Assembly (NCBI RefSeq): GCF_004834005.1
Contig: NZ_STFF01000004.1
Location: 186,001 to 250,000, forward strand
Source of the DNA: Niastella caeni
GTDB lineage: Bacteria; Bacteroidota; Bacteroidia; Chitinophagales; Chitinophagaceae
Length of the DNA: 64,000 nt
Direction of reading: 5' to 3'
Position 1 is the first letter of the stretch. Each line of letters opens with the position of its first letter. The notes below the pieces were generated by a model. The model saw only the letters and a program-made list of their open reading frames with translations. It was not told the DNA's origin and made no database searches. Of the stretch, positions 15,869-23,703 are shown in pieces. The translations under genes and the position numbers were made by a program.

Positions 15869-16474
15869 ATGATTGACGAATCAAATGGTTACGAAAGTAT
15901 TGCAGATTTATATATAAAATGGCGGGGACGGGCGGTAGATGGAATAGGTTCGTCTACTGTTCGCGCGTGGGCCCTACCCCTTAATAAAGGCTCCGTGATA
16001 TTGGATCTTGGGTGTGGAACCGGTATTCCGGTCACAAAAATTTTGCTTGATGAAGGATTGACCGTCTATGCATTGGATGCATCCCCGACAATGATTGAAT
16101 CCTTTCGCGAAAATTTTCCAAATGTACCTGTTGCCTGTGAATCGGTTGAAAGTTCGCCTTTCTTTCATCGCTCTTTCGATGGCATTATCGCTGTGGGACT
16201 GATCTTTCTGCTCTCCGAAGAAACACAGCGGGCGCTGATCTCCAAAATGGCTGCAGTGTTAAATCCTGGTGGAAGATTATTGTTCTCCGCTCCTCTTGAA
16301 AAAGTGGAATGGAAAGATACAATGACCGGACTTCTATCGAGATCACTTGGAGCTGAACAATACAGAGCGTTACTTTCGGCCGCAGGGTTATCTATCGTCG
16401 GGGAGTTAGTGGACGAAGGCGGAAATTATTATTTCAATGCAATCCGTTTGACCTCAATAGCAATAAAGCCTTGA
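15869..16474 (+). CDS. Class I SAM-dependent methyltransferase
   Basis: A 201-residue Rossmann methyltransferase. Motif I is VILDLGCGTGIPVTKIL (residues about 43-59), the acidic end of beta2 is VYALDASPTM, and motif IV is the loop around GIIAVGLIFLL. I chose ATG 15869 because the in-frame upstream codon is TTG and adds a non-family extension. The acceptor substrate is unknown. Its tail meets the haem-binding protein gene with convergent stops 1 bp apart. Confidence 0.85.
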   Translation: MIDESNGYESIADLYIKWRGRAVDGIGSSTVRAWALPLNKGSVILDLGCGTGIPVTKILLDEGLTVYALDASPTMIESFRENFPNVPVACESVESSPFFHRSFDGIIAVGLIFLLSEETQRALISKMAAVLNPGGRLLFSAPLEKVEWKDTMTGLLSRSLGAEQYRALLSAAGLSIVGELVDEGGNYYFNAIRLTSIAIKP

Positions 16475-16475
16475 T

Positions 16476-16946
16476 TCAATAGGTTGCTGTAATGCTGTCT
16501 TTTATTTTGTTTACCCAGGCCACTATTAGTGCCTTTTCATCACTGGTCAGCCTGGCATTCTGGTGAAGCAACGTGTATGATGACAGCGGCATGGCGCCAT
16601 CATTGATACTATTTTCAATCGACCGCAACTTAGTTATTTGCCTTCTGCGTGAGTAAGACCCAAATTCGCTGAAATTAAGTTCCTCTTTTCCTTCTTTAAC
16701 ATGTTTCGCCAGCCACCAGCCGCCGGGCTGTAGATTGGCATACCAGGGATAGCGGGTGTTGTTGCTGTGACAGTCATAACAGGCCACCTCAAGTACCGTC
16801 TTTACTTTGAAAGGAACAGAGAACGTTTTTGTTATATCAGTTTGCAAAACCTGCCCGCTTTGATTGCGGGCAGGTCTTATAAATTGAATAAGAATAAAGA
16901 GCGTTAAGAATATTAATAACCACCTTCTTGATTTACGCATTTGCAT
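16476..16946 (-). CDS. Haem-binding domain (Haem_bd) protein with CxxCH
   Basis: A 156-residue protein with an N-terminal membrane anchor (residues 9-22, LLIFLTLFILIQFI), then a Haem_bd domain. The haem c attachment motif CYDCH is followed by the typical SNNTRYPWYANLQPGGWWLAKHV. The end holds the conserved MPLSSYTLLHQNARLTSDE, whose Met may be an axial ligand. It is periplasmic and its family is common beside metal-handling genes in Bacteroidota. Its start is 1 bp from the stop of the DUF3347 gene, so the two are co-transcribed. Confidence 0.88.
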   Translation of the reverse strand: MQMRKSRRWLLIFLTLFILIQFIRPARNQSGQVLQTDITKTFSVPFKVKTVLEVACYDCHSNNTRYPWYANLQPGGWWLAKHVKEGKEELNFSEFGSYSRRRQITKLRSIENSINDGAMPLSSYTLLHQNARLTSDEKALIVAWVNKIKDSITATY

Positions 16947-16947
16947 G

Positions 16948-17532
16948 TTATTTTAATTCTTCCTTAACAGTGCCGCAGGTAGGCATTTCCTTACCAAAAT
17001 AGGGATTCGAAATTTCCTTTTTTTCACTTATCCAGTCAGCGCCTTTGTTGTTATTGTACATCGGGCAATGATCTACATAAAGCTGTTGGCTGGCGCCGAA
17101 AGTTTTCACCAATTCATACATGTCTTTACTTAGCATGTCAAAATGTTCGCGCTGGTGTTTAATATTGCTTCCGTTTTTTCCAATATGCTCTGCATGTTCT
17201 TTTGCATCAGCTTCTATGTCTTCATAGGTTTTCTTTTTTTCAGTTGGTAAGGCTGATTTGTCAAGATTTTCAAATGCAGCAACCATTGTATTCCCCGCAG
17301 TAGCCGCATCGTTGCCATTATCACTGGCCAGCGCGTTTTTAAGCTGTAAGTACCCACTCACAATATCTTTTACAGGGGAAGCTGACTGCGGTTGAACAGC
17401 CGCAGTTTCTGTATTGGCTGCCGGAGCTGATTGGGCCGTGTCGCTGCCACCTGAATTGGCTTGTTTCGAATTGTTATTGCAGGCGGTAAACAATACAATG
17501 GCGAATGCTGACGATAAAGCGATGTGTTTCAT
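16948..17532 (-). CDS. DUF3347 lipoprotein, copper-cluster periplasmic protein
   Basis: A 194-residue lipoprotein (lipobox FTAC, Cys18) with a Ser/Gln/Ala-rich linker to about residue 55. The DUF3347 helical domain follows: IVSGYLQLKNALASDN, then LSKDMYELVKTFGA and VDHCPMYNNNKGADWISEKKEI with NPYFGKEMPTCG. The DHCPM and MPTCG segments are putative metal-binding Cys/Met/His sites. This domain is often attached to or encoded near copper/silver efflux proteins. It lies between the CopB ATPase and the haem-binding gene. Confidence 0.85.
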   Translation of the reverse strand: MKHIALSSAFAIVLFTACNNNSKQANSGGSDTAQSAPAANTETAAVQPQSASPVKDIVSGYLQLKNALASDNGNDAATAGNTMVAAFENLDKSALPTEKKKTYEDIEADAKEHAEHIGKNGSNIKHQREHFDMLSKDMYELVKTFGASQQLYVDHCPMYNNNKGADWISEKKEISNPYFGKEMPTCGTVKEELK

Positions 17533-17626
17533 TTTTCTGATTTATCTAAGTAAATAATGGGTTACAAAATATATTTTACGCATATAGTGTTTGCTCTTTG
17601 CCATTGGCAGCATTAAGATTTTTCAG

Positions 17627-19696
17627 TCAGGTATTTACTTTTAAAAGTTTGGCATTTATAGCTACCACAATCGTACTTGCACTCATTAAAACTGCACCCA
17701 TTGCCGGACTGAGTATAAATGCCGGATACAATATACCTGCAGCCAGCGGGATGGCTATTACGTTATATCCTACTGCCCAAATTAAGTTCTGTACCATTTT
17801 ACGGTAAGTAGCCCTGCCAAAAGTAATAATCTGTACTACGTCTTTAGGATCACTGTTCACCAGTATAATATCGGCTGTTTCTGCCGCCACGTCGGTGCCG
17901 GAACCAATCGCAATGCCTACATCAGCCTGCGCCAGCGCAGGTGCGTCGTTTACTCCATCGCCGGTCATGGCCACTATTTCCCCTCTGTCCTGAATTTCTT
18001 TTACCTTGTTTTGTTTTTCATGCGGCAGAACGTTGGCCATATAACCATCCATATTTAGTTTTTTGGCAACCGCCGCCGCCACGCTTTCATTGTCACCTGT
18101 CAATAGAAATGATTTTATATTCATCTGCTTTAACATTGATATAGCTTCAGCAGCCGTTTCACGTATACTGTCTGCCAGCGTAACAATTCCGGCAGGTGTA
18201 TCGTTGATCAAAATAAAATTGACGGTATCGGTTGACTGATCGACTTGTTCAGGAATAGCAGGCAGATCTTTTCCCTGTAGTTTAAAATAGTTAGGGCCTG
18301 CTGCTACTACTTTTTTACCATTAACAGTACCAGTTACGCCCATCCCCTGCATATATTCAAAGCCGGTTGATTTCCATAGCTCCAATTTTTTTTCCTTCAG
18401 CTTACGCATAATACCATGCGCTATATGATGTTCAGAGTTCTGCTGTATGGCAGCGGCATATTGAAGTATTTCATCGGCGGTAAACCGGTTATTTAACGGT
18501 ATGATCTGCTGCACTTCATGTGATCCCCTGGTAAGTGTTCCGGTTTTATCAAAAATAATAGTAGTGATATTACGGGCATTTTCAAAAGCAGTGCGGTTGC
18601 GGATCAATAAACCGTGTGTTGCAGACAATGCAGTAGATATGGCTACGACCAAAGGAATGGCAACGCCTAATGCATGTGGACAGGAAGTGACCATTACGGT
18701 AACCATTCGTTCCAGTGCAAACGGAAATGTTTTACCGGCGGTCAACCACCATACCAGGGTAATAATTCCAACTGTAATGGAAATAATTGTCAGCCACATG
18801 GCTACTTTACCTGCCAGGTTTTGGGTTTTCGATTTTGCTCCCTGAGCAATCTGCACCATATTGATGACCTTGTTTAAATAGCTATCACTGCCGGTTCCGG
18901 TAACCTGAATTTTTAACACGCCATTACCGTTTACTGAACCACCGATCACTTTTACATTTTTTTCCTTCAATACCGGAACGCTCTCACCGGTAAGCATACT
19001 TTCATTAATGAGGGAGCTGCCTTCCTGTATTATACCATCTGCCGGAATTTTTTCTCCTGGTTTTACAATAATAGTATCGTTGTTCTGTAACTGCTGTAAC
19101 GGAATATCAATTACTTCGTGATGGCGTTCTACATGCACCGCAGATGGTAACAAGGCTACCAGTGATTCCAATGCCCGGGACGCGGCCATTTGGGAGCGCA
19201 TTTCGAGCCAGTGACCCAGCAACATAATATCGATCAGGGTTGCCAGTTCCCAAAAGAAGTCCATTCCCGTCAATCCAAAAACTACAGCAACGCTGTATAC
19301 ATAAGCTGTAGTAATGGCTACAGCCACAAGCGTCATCATGCCGGGATTCCCATGTTTGAGTTCCCGCACTAAACCCGCCAGAAATGGCCCGCCGCCGTAG
19401 AAAAAGATACAACTGCTTAAGGCAAGCAGTAGATACTTGTCGCCGGTAAAGGTTATCTGAAATCCTATCCATTGCTGTATCATATGCGACAGGAACAACA
19501 CCGGTATGGTAATGACCAAACATATCCAGAACCGTTTTAGAAAATCTTCCGTGTGATGCCCGGCGTGTTCGTCATGTTCCTTATGACCGGTCATTTTATG
19601 TTTCTTACTTTCAGGCTTGTGCACTTCCGTATGATGTTCATGAGCCTGCCCGGTGACTTTTATAGGAGAATGATGACCGTGATGTTCATGATCCAT
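17627..19696 (-). CDS. copB: CopB-type P1B-3 heavy-metal ATPase
   Basis: A 689-residue P-type ATPase that exports copper from the cytoplasm using ATP. The first 55 residues are His-rich (HEHHGHH, HEHHTEVH, HAGHH), replacing CxxC metal domains. The transmembrane metal site is Cys-Pro-His (residues 339-341, SCPHALG), the mark of the CopB group rather than CPC-type CopA. The phosphorylation site is D383-KTGT, the actuator loop is LTGESVP, and the hinge is GDGVNDAPAL. Length is normal. It is followed leftward by the DUF3347 lipoprotein and preceded by the HYC_CC_PP gene. Confidence 0.93.
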   Translation of the reverse strand: MDHEHHGHHSPIKVTGQAHEHHTEVHKPESKKHKMTGHKEHDEHAGHHTEDFLKRFWICLVITIPVLFLSHMIQQWIGFQITFTGDKYLLLALSSCIFFYGGGPFLAGLVRELKHGNPGMMTLVAVAITTAYVYSVAVVFGLTGMDFFWELATLIDIMLLGHWLEMRSQMAASRALESLVALLPSAVHVERHHEVIDIPLQQLQNNDTIIVKPGEKIPADGIIQEGSSLINESMLTGESVPVLKEKNVKVIGGSVNGNGVLKIQVTGTGSDSYLNKVINMVQIAQGAKSKTQNLAGKVAMWLTIISITVGIITLVWWLTAGKTFPFALERMVTVMVTSCPHALGVAIPLVVAISTALSATHGLLIRNRTAFENARNITTIIFDKTGTLTRGSHEVQQIIPLNNRFTADEILQYAAAIQQNSEHHIAHGIMRKLKEKKLELWKSTGFEYMQGMGVTGTVNGKKVVAAGPNYFKLQGKDLPAIPEQVDQSTDTVNFILINDTPAGIVTLADSIRETAAEAISMLKQMNIKSFLLTGDNESVAAAVAKKLNMDGYMANVLPHEKQNKVKEIQDRGEIVAMTGDGVNDAPALAQADVGIAIGSGTDVAAETADIILVNSDPKDVVQIITFGRATYRKMVQNLIWAVGYNVIAIPLAAGILYPAFILSPAMGAVLMSASTIVVAINAKLLKVNT

Positions 19697-19805
19697 AATT
19701 CACTTTTTTGAGGTGATATTTGCCAGGAAAAAAGATATAAGTAGCATTGCTGTGTTTAATACAGGTATAAAAACCAGCGCCTTCTATCAGGGTTTGTAGT
19801 AGATA

Positions 19806-20198
19806 TTAAATGCGAAAGGAGCAATAGAGAATATGTATTGGACAATTTCGGGGCGGAGCATGACTTACCGGAAGTTCCTGTTCAACAGGCGGGATAAATG
19901 TTCTCGAAAAATCAAAATAAACAGCAGGAACTTCAGCAACCACCTGCATGAACTGGAAGGCGCTATTAGTGGCTTTGTGGTGAGCATTTTCCAGTTTTAC
20001 TAATTTATGCTCGTCCTTACAGCATTTTTTAGCACAGGTGGTGTTTTTTTTCATTCCACAATTACCACATTTGCCCCCATTCGAATGCCAGAACTTCATA
20101 GAAACCAGCTTACCCATGCAATAATGCAGGTGTAAGGTAGCACCGGTTGAAGTGCCCATATAAAGAATGGCTAATATGGTAACCAGGAGCCTTTGCAT
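19806..20198 (-). CDS. HYC_CC_PP family protein
   Basis: A 130-residue Cys-rich exported protein with the three family signatures: HYCMG after the signal peptide, KKCCKDEH in the middle and APPRNCPIHILYCSFRI at the C-terminus. A C-x2-C pair (GKCGNCG) adds further possible metal ligands. Members are typically encoded near metal uptake or efflux genes in Bacteroidota. Here it is the first gene of the copper cluster. ATG 20198 is used, since the longer in-frame start is TTG and would overlap the promoter box at 20205-20212. Confidence 0.82.
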   Translation of the reverse strand: MQRLLVTILAILYMGTSTGATLHLHYCMGKLVSMKFWHSNGGKCGNCGMKKNTTCAKKCCKDEHKLVKLENAHHKATNSAFQFMQVVAEVPAVYFDFSRTFIPPVEQELPVSHAPPRNCPIHILYCSFRI

Positions 20199-20204
20199 GC
20201 GTGA

Positions 20205-20212
20205 CAAAAGTA
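20205..20212 (-). promoter_or_regulatory. Candidate -7 box of the copper cluster
   Basis: On the minus strand TACTTTTG fits TAnnTTTG. It ends only 6 bp before the ATG at 20198, so the transcript would be leaderless or nearly so. No clear -33 TTG is present. Confidence 0.4.
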
Positions 20213-20491
20213 CGCCCTATTTTTTTTGTTTCTTTTATATAATTTTTTGTATTTGTTATATTTTAGGCTTGTTAATGCGAATCCCGCCACTCTGGAGGAA
20301 CTGAATAAAACCTTATCTTGAAATACGTTGATGGCAATTATATGAAACAGGCAAATGAATACAATTTTTAATTGCAAGGTTAGTGAGGTAGGTCACTGTT
20401 ACCAATGTTACGGATATTTTAAATACATAACTGTAGTTAATACATCCCAAATTGCCGTATATTTAAAGGGAAATCATGAATTTTGACTAAT

Positions 20492-20881
20492 ATGAAAAAA
20501 GTAACAGGCCTTGGCGGCGTGTTTTTTAAATGCGATGACCCGAAAGGCATGAACGAATGGTACGCTAAAAACCTGGGATTGCCTACAAGCGAATACGGAA
20601 CTACGTTTGAGTGGCGGGAGGTTGATGACCCGTCGAAAAAAGGATCTACGGCCTGGTGTACGTTTCCGCAGGACACGAAATATTTCAACCCGTCGGCTAA
20701 GCCATTTATGATCAATTACCGGGTGGAAAACCTGGTTGCGCTTGTGGAGGAACTAAAAAAGAACAACGTGACCATTGTAGATGAAATTACGGAATATGAT
20801 TATGGCAAATTCGTTCATCTGCTCGATCCGGAAGGTAATATCATTGAGCTTTGGGAACCCAAGGAGGAGTTGGAGGGATAA
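20492..20881 (+). CDS. VOC-family (glyoxalase/bleomycin resistance-like) protein, intact copy
   Basis: A 129-residue single-module vicinal-oxygen-chelate protein. It has the GVFFKCDDPKGMNEWYAKNLGL opening and the LDPEGNIIELWEP closing motif, whose Glu is the usual last metal ligand. Function within the family (glyoxalase-like, resistance or binding protein) is unknown. I chose the ATG before KKVTGLGG; an in-frame ATG lies three codons earlier. A second, broken copy is at 26788-27177, and about 150 bp of upstream DNA is also duplicated. Confidence 0.87.
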   Translation: MKKVTGLGGVFFKCDDPKGMNEWYAKNLGLPTSEYGTTFEWREVDDPSKKGSTAWCTFPQDTKYFNPSAKPFMINYRVENLVALVEELKKNNVTIVDEITEYDYGKFVHLLDPEGNIIELWEPKEELEG

Positions 20882-20898
20882 GTTCGTGCTGTTCTCTA

Positions 20899-21049
20899 TT
20901 AATTAATTCGAACCCACTTTACTGGCTTAACATTATTTTGCATATGCCCTTCTAATTGCCGGTGATATTTCCAATTGTATTTTATTTTAAGCGATTCAAA
21001 TAAGCTGGCCTGCAATATTTTTTCCACCTCCTCCAGTGGGTTAGCGGTT
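20899..21049 (-). pseudogene. Unidentified C-terminal gene fragment
   Basis: After the serine hydrolase stop a different minus-strand frame stays open for about 48 codons. It has natural protein composition: ANPLEEVEKILQASLFESLK then IKYNWKYHRQLEGHMQ and a TAA at 20899-20901. It overlaps the last bases of the hydrolase. I do not recognise it. It may be the tail of a gene whose front was replaced when the hydrolase region arrived. Confidence 0.35.
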
Positions 21050-22288
21050 CGTCGTTCTTAATTTGTTTTGCTTTGAGTCAATAGAATTTTCTATGTCAAT
21101 TTTTGTTATAACCTTTTCAATCTTTTTTGTCAAACTAATGAAGCCATTCCAACCCTTTGCGTTTGTCATGACCGCAATTGTCAAATCTTTTTCTGGCACA
21201 TAATATACTATTGCAGAGCCACCATCTTGTCGTCCATTGTGTCCAAATTTTATGGTTTCGTTGTCGTTAAACAACATTACACCATAGCCGTACTTTTGTT
21301 TTGAAGGTATGGCATCCCGCCAGGTGGAGACAGATTTTAGCGTGTCTTTCATAATGTAGGGCGTGGTCATTTTTTTGATTGTTTCCATGTCTACGAATTT
21401 CCCACTTACAAAGCTCATTGCAAAACGAACAAGGTCAGATGATGTTGAAAGGAAACCACCGGCAGGCAAATTTTCGCTAACATCCCGCATATCGGCTCTG
21501 CGAATTTCTTTTTTATCCTTTATTAAGTAACCTGATGCCCTTTTAGGGATAATAGCCCAGGCATCATCTTCCACCGTATTTGTCATACCAGCCTTGTCAA
21601 AAATTTGATTTTTTATCATTGCTCTATAGCTCAAACCTGATGCTCCTTCAATGATACAACCCAAGACTCTATATCCGTTAGAGGAATATTCCCAGCTACT
21701 GCCTGGTTTAAATAACAAACTGTCTTGTTTAAAATTATTGAGAGGGTTTGTCATATCAGTATATCTGGTAAACATACCGAGCAAATCGGGATAACGTCTT
21801 TTGTTGATTTCAATAGTGTCAGCTTGGCTTTTTGCTTTTGAAAGTTCTGCATCATAATCCGCATAGTGTCTTATTCCAGATGTATGAGTCAAAATTTGAC
21901 GGGTTGTAATGTCCCAATTTTTTTGAGGATAATGTTGACAATACCTTTGAATTGGTATATCCAAATCTAATTTAGAATTATTTACGAGCATCATCGTCAA
22001 AGTAGATGTCCACCATTTGGCAACAGATGCAGTTCTATATTTGGTTTCAATTGTTGCTTTTATGTTGTTTTCTATATCTGCAAAACCAAATGCGTTTTCG
22101 TAAATAATTTTTCCCTTTAAGCCAATTGCAATTTGTAATGAAGGTGTGCCAGTTTCTATTATTTCAGCTCTGGCAATTTTAGAAATACTGTCTTGCCATG
22201 ATTTTGCCACTTTTTTAAAATTAGTCTGTGCAAATAGTATATTAGTAAAAAGCAAAAATATTAGTCCGAATCTGATTTGTTTACCCAT
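21041..22288 (-). CDS. Serine hydrolase, class C beta-lactamase/DD-peptidase-like
   Basis: A 415-residue secreted protein (signal MGKQIRFGLIFLLFTNILFAQ). The nucleophile motif S-x-x-K appears as SVAKW, the Tyr motif as YSSNGYR, and the C-terminal HNGRQDGGSA replaces the KTG box, as in many family S12 enzymes. Likely a peptidase or esterase on peptidoglycan peptides or small esters; true beta-lactamase activity is not implied. DNA here is AT-rich compared with neighbours. The preceding gene on the strand is a deleted TlpA pseudogene only 3 bp upstream. Confidence 0.87.
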   Translation of the reverse strand: MGKQIRFGLIFLLFTNILFAQTNFKKVAKSWQDSISKIARAEIIETGTPSLQIAIGLKGKIIYENAFGFADIENNIKATIETKYRTASVAKWWTSTLTMMLVNNSKLDLDIPIQRYCQHYPQKNWDITTRQILTHTSGIRHYADYDAELSKAKSQADTIEINKRRYPDLLGMFTRYTDMTNPLNNFKQDSLLFKPGSSWEYSSNGYRVLGCIIEGASGLSYRAMIKNQIFDKAGMTNTVEDDAWAIIPKRASGYLIKDKKEIRRADMRDVSENLPAGGFLSTSSDLVRFAMSFVSGKFVDMETIKKMTTPYIMKDTLKSVSTWRDAIPSKQKYGYGVMLFNDNETIKFGHNGRQDGGSAIVYYVPEKDLTIAVMTNAKGWNGFISLTKKIEKVITKIDIENSIDSKQNKLRTTNR

Positions 22289-22291
22289 GAT

Positions 22292-22631
22292 TTATTTTTT
22301 ATCAATTAACTTCTCTAACTGATTTAGGAAATTTTCATCAAATCCTATAAATTTTTCAACAATAATCCCTTCCCTATTGATTAAATAAGAAGTCGGTACA
22401 ACCTGTACGTCGTAAATTGTTTTTATCCTCCCGTTATCACCTGTTAAATCTGAAACATTTGACCACACAATCTTATCATCTTTACTGGCCCTGACCCAGT
22501 CTTTTTGTTCCGTTTTCTATCCCATCAATATGACCTTGAATGGCAAAGCTCTTTTGTTTTATTTTTTGAGCTGCCGAATATAGAAAACACATACCCGAAA
22601 GTGTTCCCAATAACAATGTTTTACTAAGCAT
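22292..22631 (-). pseudogene. DUF4369/TlpA-type thioredoxin lipoprotein gene with internal deletion
   Basis: The ATG at 22631 starts a good signal peptide (MLSKTLLLGTLSGMCFLYSA) and the first strand of a DUF4369 domain (KSFAIQGHIDGIENGTK). At about 22500 the frame changes directly into a TlpA tail: DWVRASKDDKIVWSNVSDL, IYDVQVVPTSYLINREG, then IGFDENFLNQLEKL and TAA. The whole middle, including the CxxC redox site, is missing. A full-length relative would be about 350-380 residues. The fragment is directly upstream of the serine hydrolase. Confidence 0.7.
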
Positions 22632-22769
22632 GAAGGGGTTTTTTAAAATATCGCTAACGAACAGGGTTTGGTACTGTACTGGAATGTATAACGTCCAGAT
22701 CAGAAGTAAAGCTCAATAAAACTACTGAAGATGAAGATAAAAACAAAACCGAATAGAATTAGTCTGCCG

Positions 22770-22975
22770 CTGAAACGTTTGGCCGCATCCGGAAGCAAAC
22801 GATGACGCCTTCATCTTCCCACACTTCTTTCATCAACTTATCACGATCTATCATTTCCTGCTGGGCGTTGGCAAATACATGTAACTGGCCTTACGTTTTC
22901 ACCAGCAACAGCAGCAGTAGGTAACAAATAAGCTTTAGATCTTCTATCTCCTTTTTCAATAATTCTTTTAGGTAG
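22770..22975 (-). pseudogene. Possible response-regulator (winged-helix) remnant
   Basis: Minus-strand codons contain QQEMIDRDKLMKEVWEDEGV, resembling the recognition-helix and turn of OmpR-type DNA-binding domains (R-x-x-L-x-x-x-VW-x-D/E). A preceding segment KELLKKEIEDLKLICYLLL is interrupted by a stop. No intact domain remains, so the assignment is tentative. Confidence 0.3.
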
Positions 22976-22987
22976 GCACAAAAAAAT

Positions 22988-23021
22988 AAAGGCTTTAAGT
23001 CATTAGATTTGAAGCCTTTTT
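22988..23021. terminator. Bidirectional hairpin
   Basis: AAAGGCTT (22988-22995) pairs with AAGCCTTT (23012-23019), extendable by five more pairs with wobbles. Both flanks carry A/T runs, so it could stop either strand. No intact gene abuts it. Confidence 0.5.
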
Positions 23022-23153
23022 AGTTTACATTAATGTCACATGCGAACCTCGTAACTTTGCAGCGGGCATATACCACAAATTACTAATCTATATGCTGGTT
23101 TTACCAGTATTTTATTTGTTTTTGATATTCTGCTGTGAAATTGTTGAATTGAT

Positions 23154-23583
23154 ATGACGATTTTTAGATGTTCACTTCGTGACTTCATTTCTTTGTTGAC
23201 AGGTTTTTGTAGTATGTTTAATGATTTCAATTCTTTGTTGTCTGGTTTCTACAAACGAATTGTTGATTTTGACAAAAAACTTTCCAGGTTATCTTCTAAA
23301 GTTGAACAACATAGTTGCAAGGTTGAATAACAAATGGTCAATACCTGCAAGGGGGTGTTCCAAAATGTAAAACAGGTACGTAAACTCACTAAACAAACTA
23401 TCAATACCGACAAGTTGATTTGGCGAAGTTGTAAAACAGTTTATTGAAATCGGTCGATCACCTGGTAATGTTGTGTTGCAAACAAATAAAACCGGCAAAC
23501 CAATGATTGAAACCGGTAAAAGACCGGCCTATAGCGGTAAACCCGTAAGTGAAAATGAACTATGGTCTATGAGAAGTGCATAA
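23154..23583 (+). other. Run of short coiled-coil-like reading frames, probably a decayed gene
   Basis: A 58-codon ATG frame (23154-23330) encodes a helical repeat: DFISLLTGF, NDFNSLLSGF, then DFDKKLSRLSSKVEQ, spaced about 13-14 residues. After its stop the same frame reopens (MVNTCKGVFQNVKQVRKL), and from about 23400 a shifted frame reads QFIEIGRSPGNVVLQ and TGKPMIETGKRPAYSGKPV to a stop at 23581-23583. The pattern suggests one older repetitive protein broken by stops and a frameshift. No family recognised. Confidence 0.35.
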
Positions 23584-23703
23584 TTTATTACCAGGCACGT
23601 ACAATGCCCCGCGCCGGTCCTACATAAATTTTCATATTTAACAAAAACAGACAGCATTAACTCCTTACCCAACTATCAAGCATGTTCCCCGTAAAAGGAT
23701 ATT

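Noticed and set aside
23036..23498. Minus-strand open frames in the decay zone
   Set aside because: They mirror the helical repeat on the plus strand and have no better composition.
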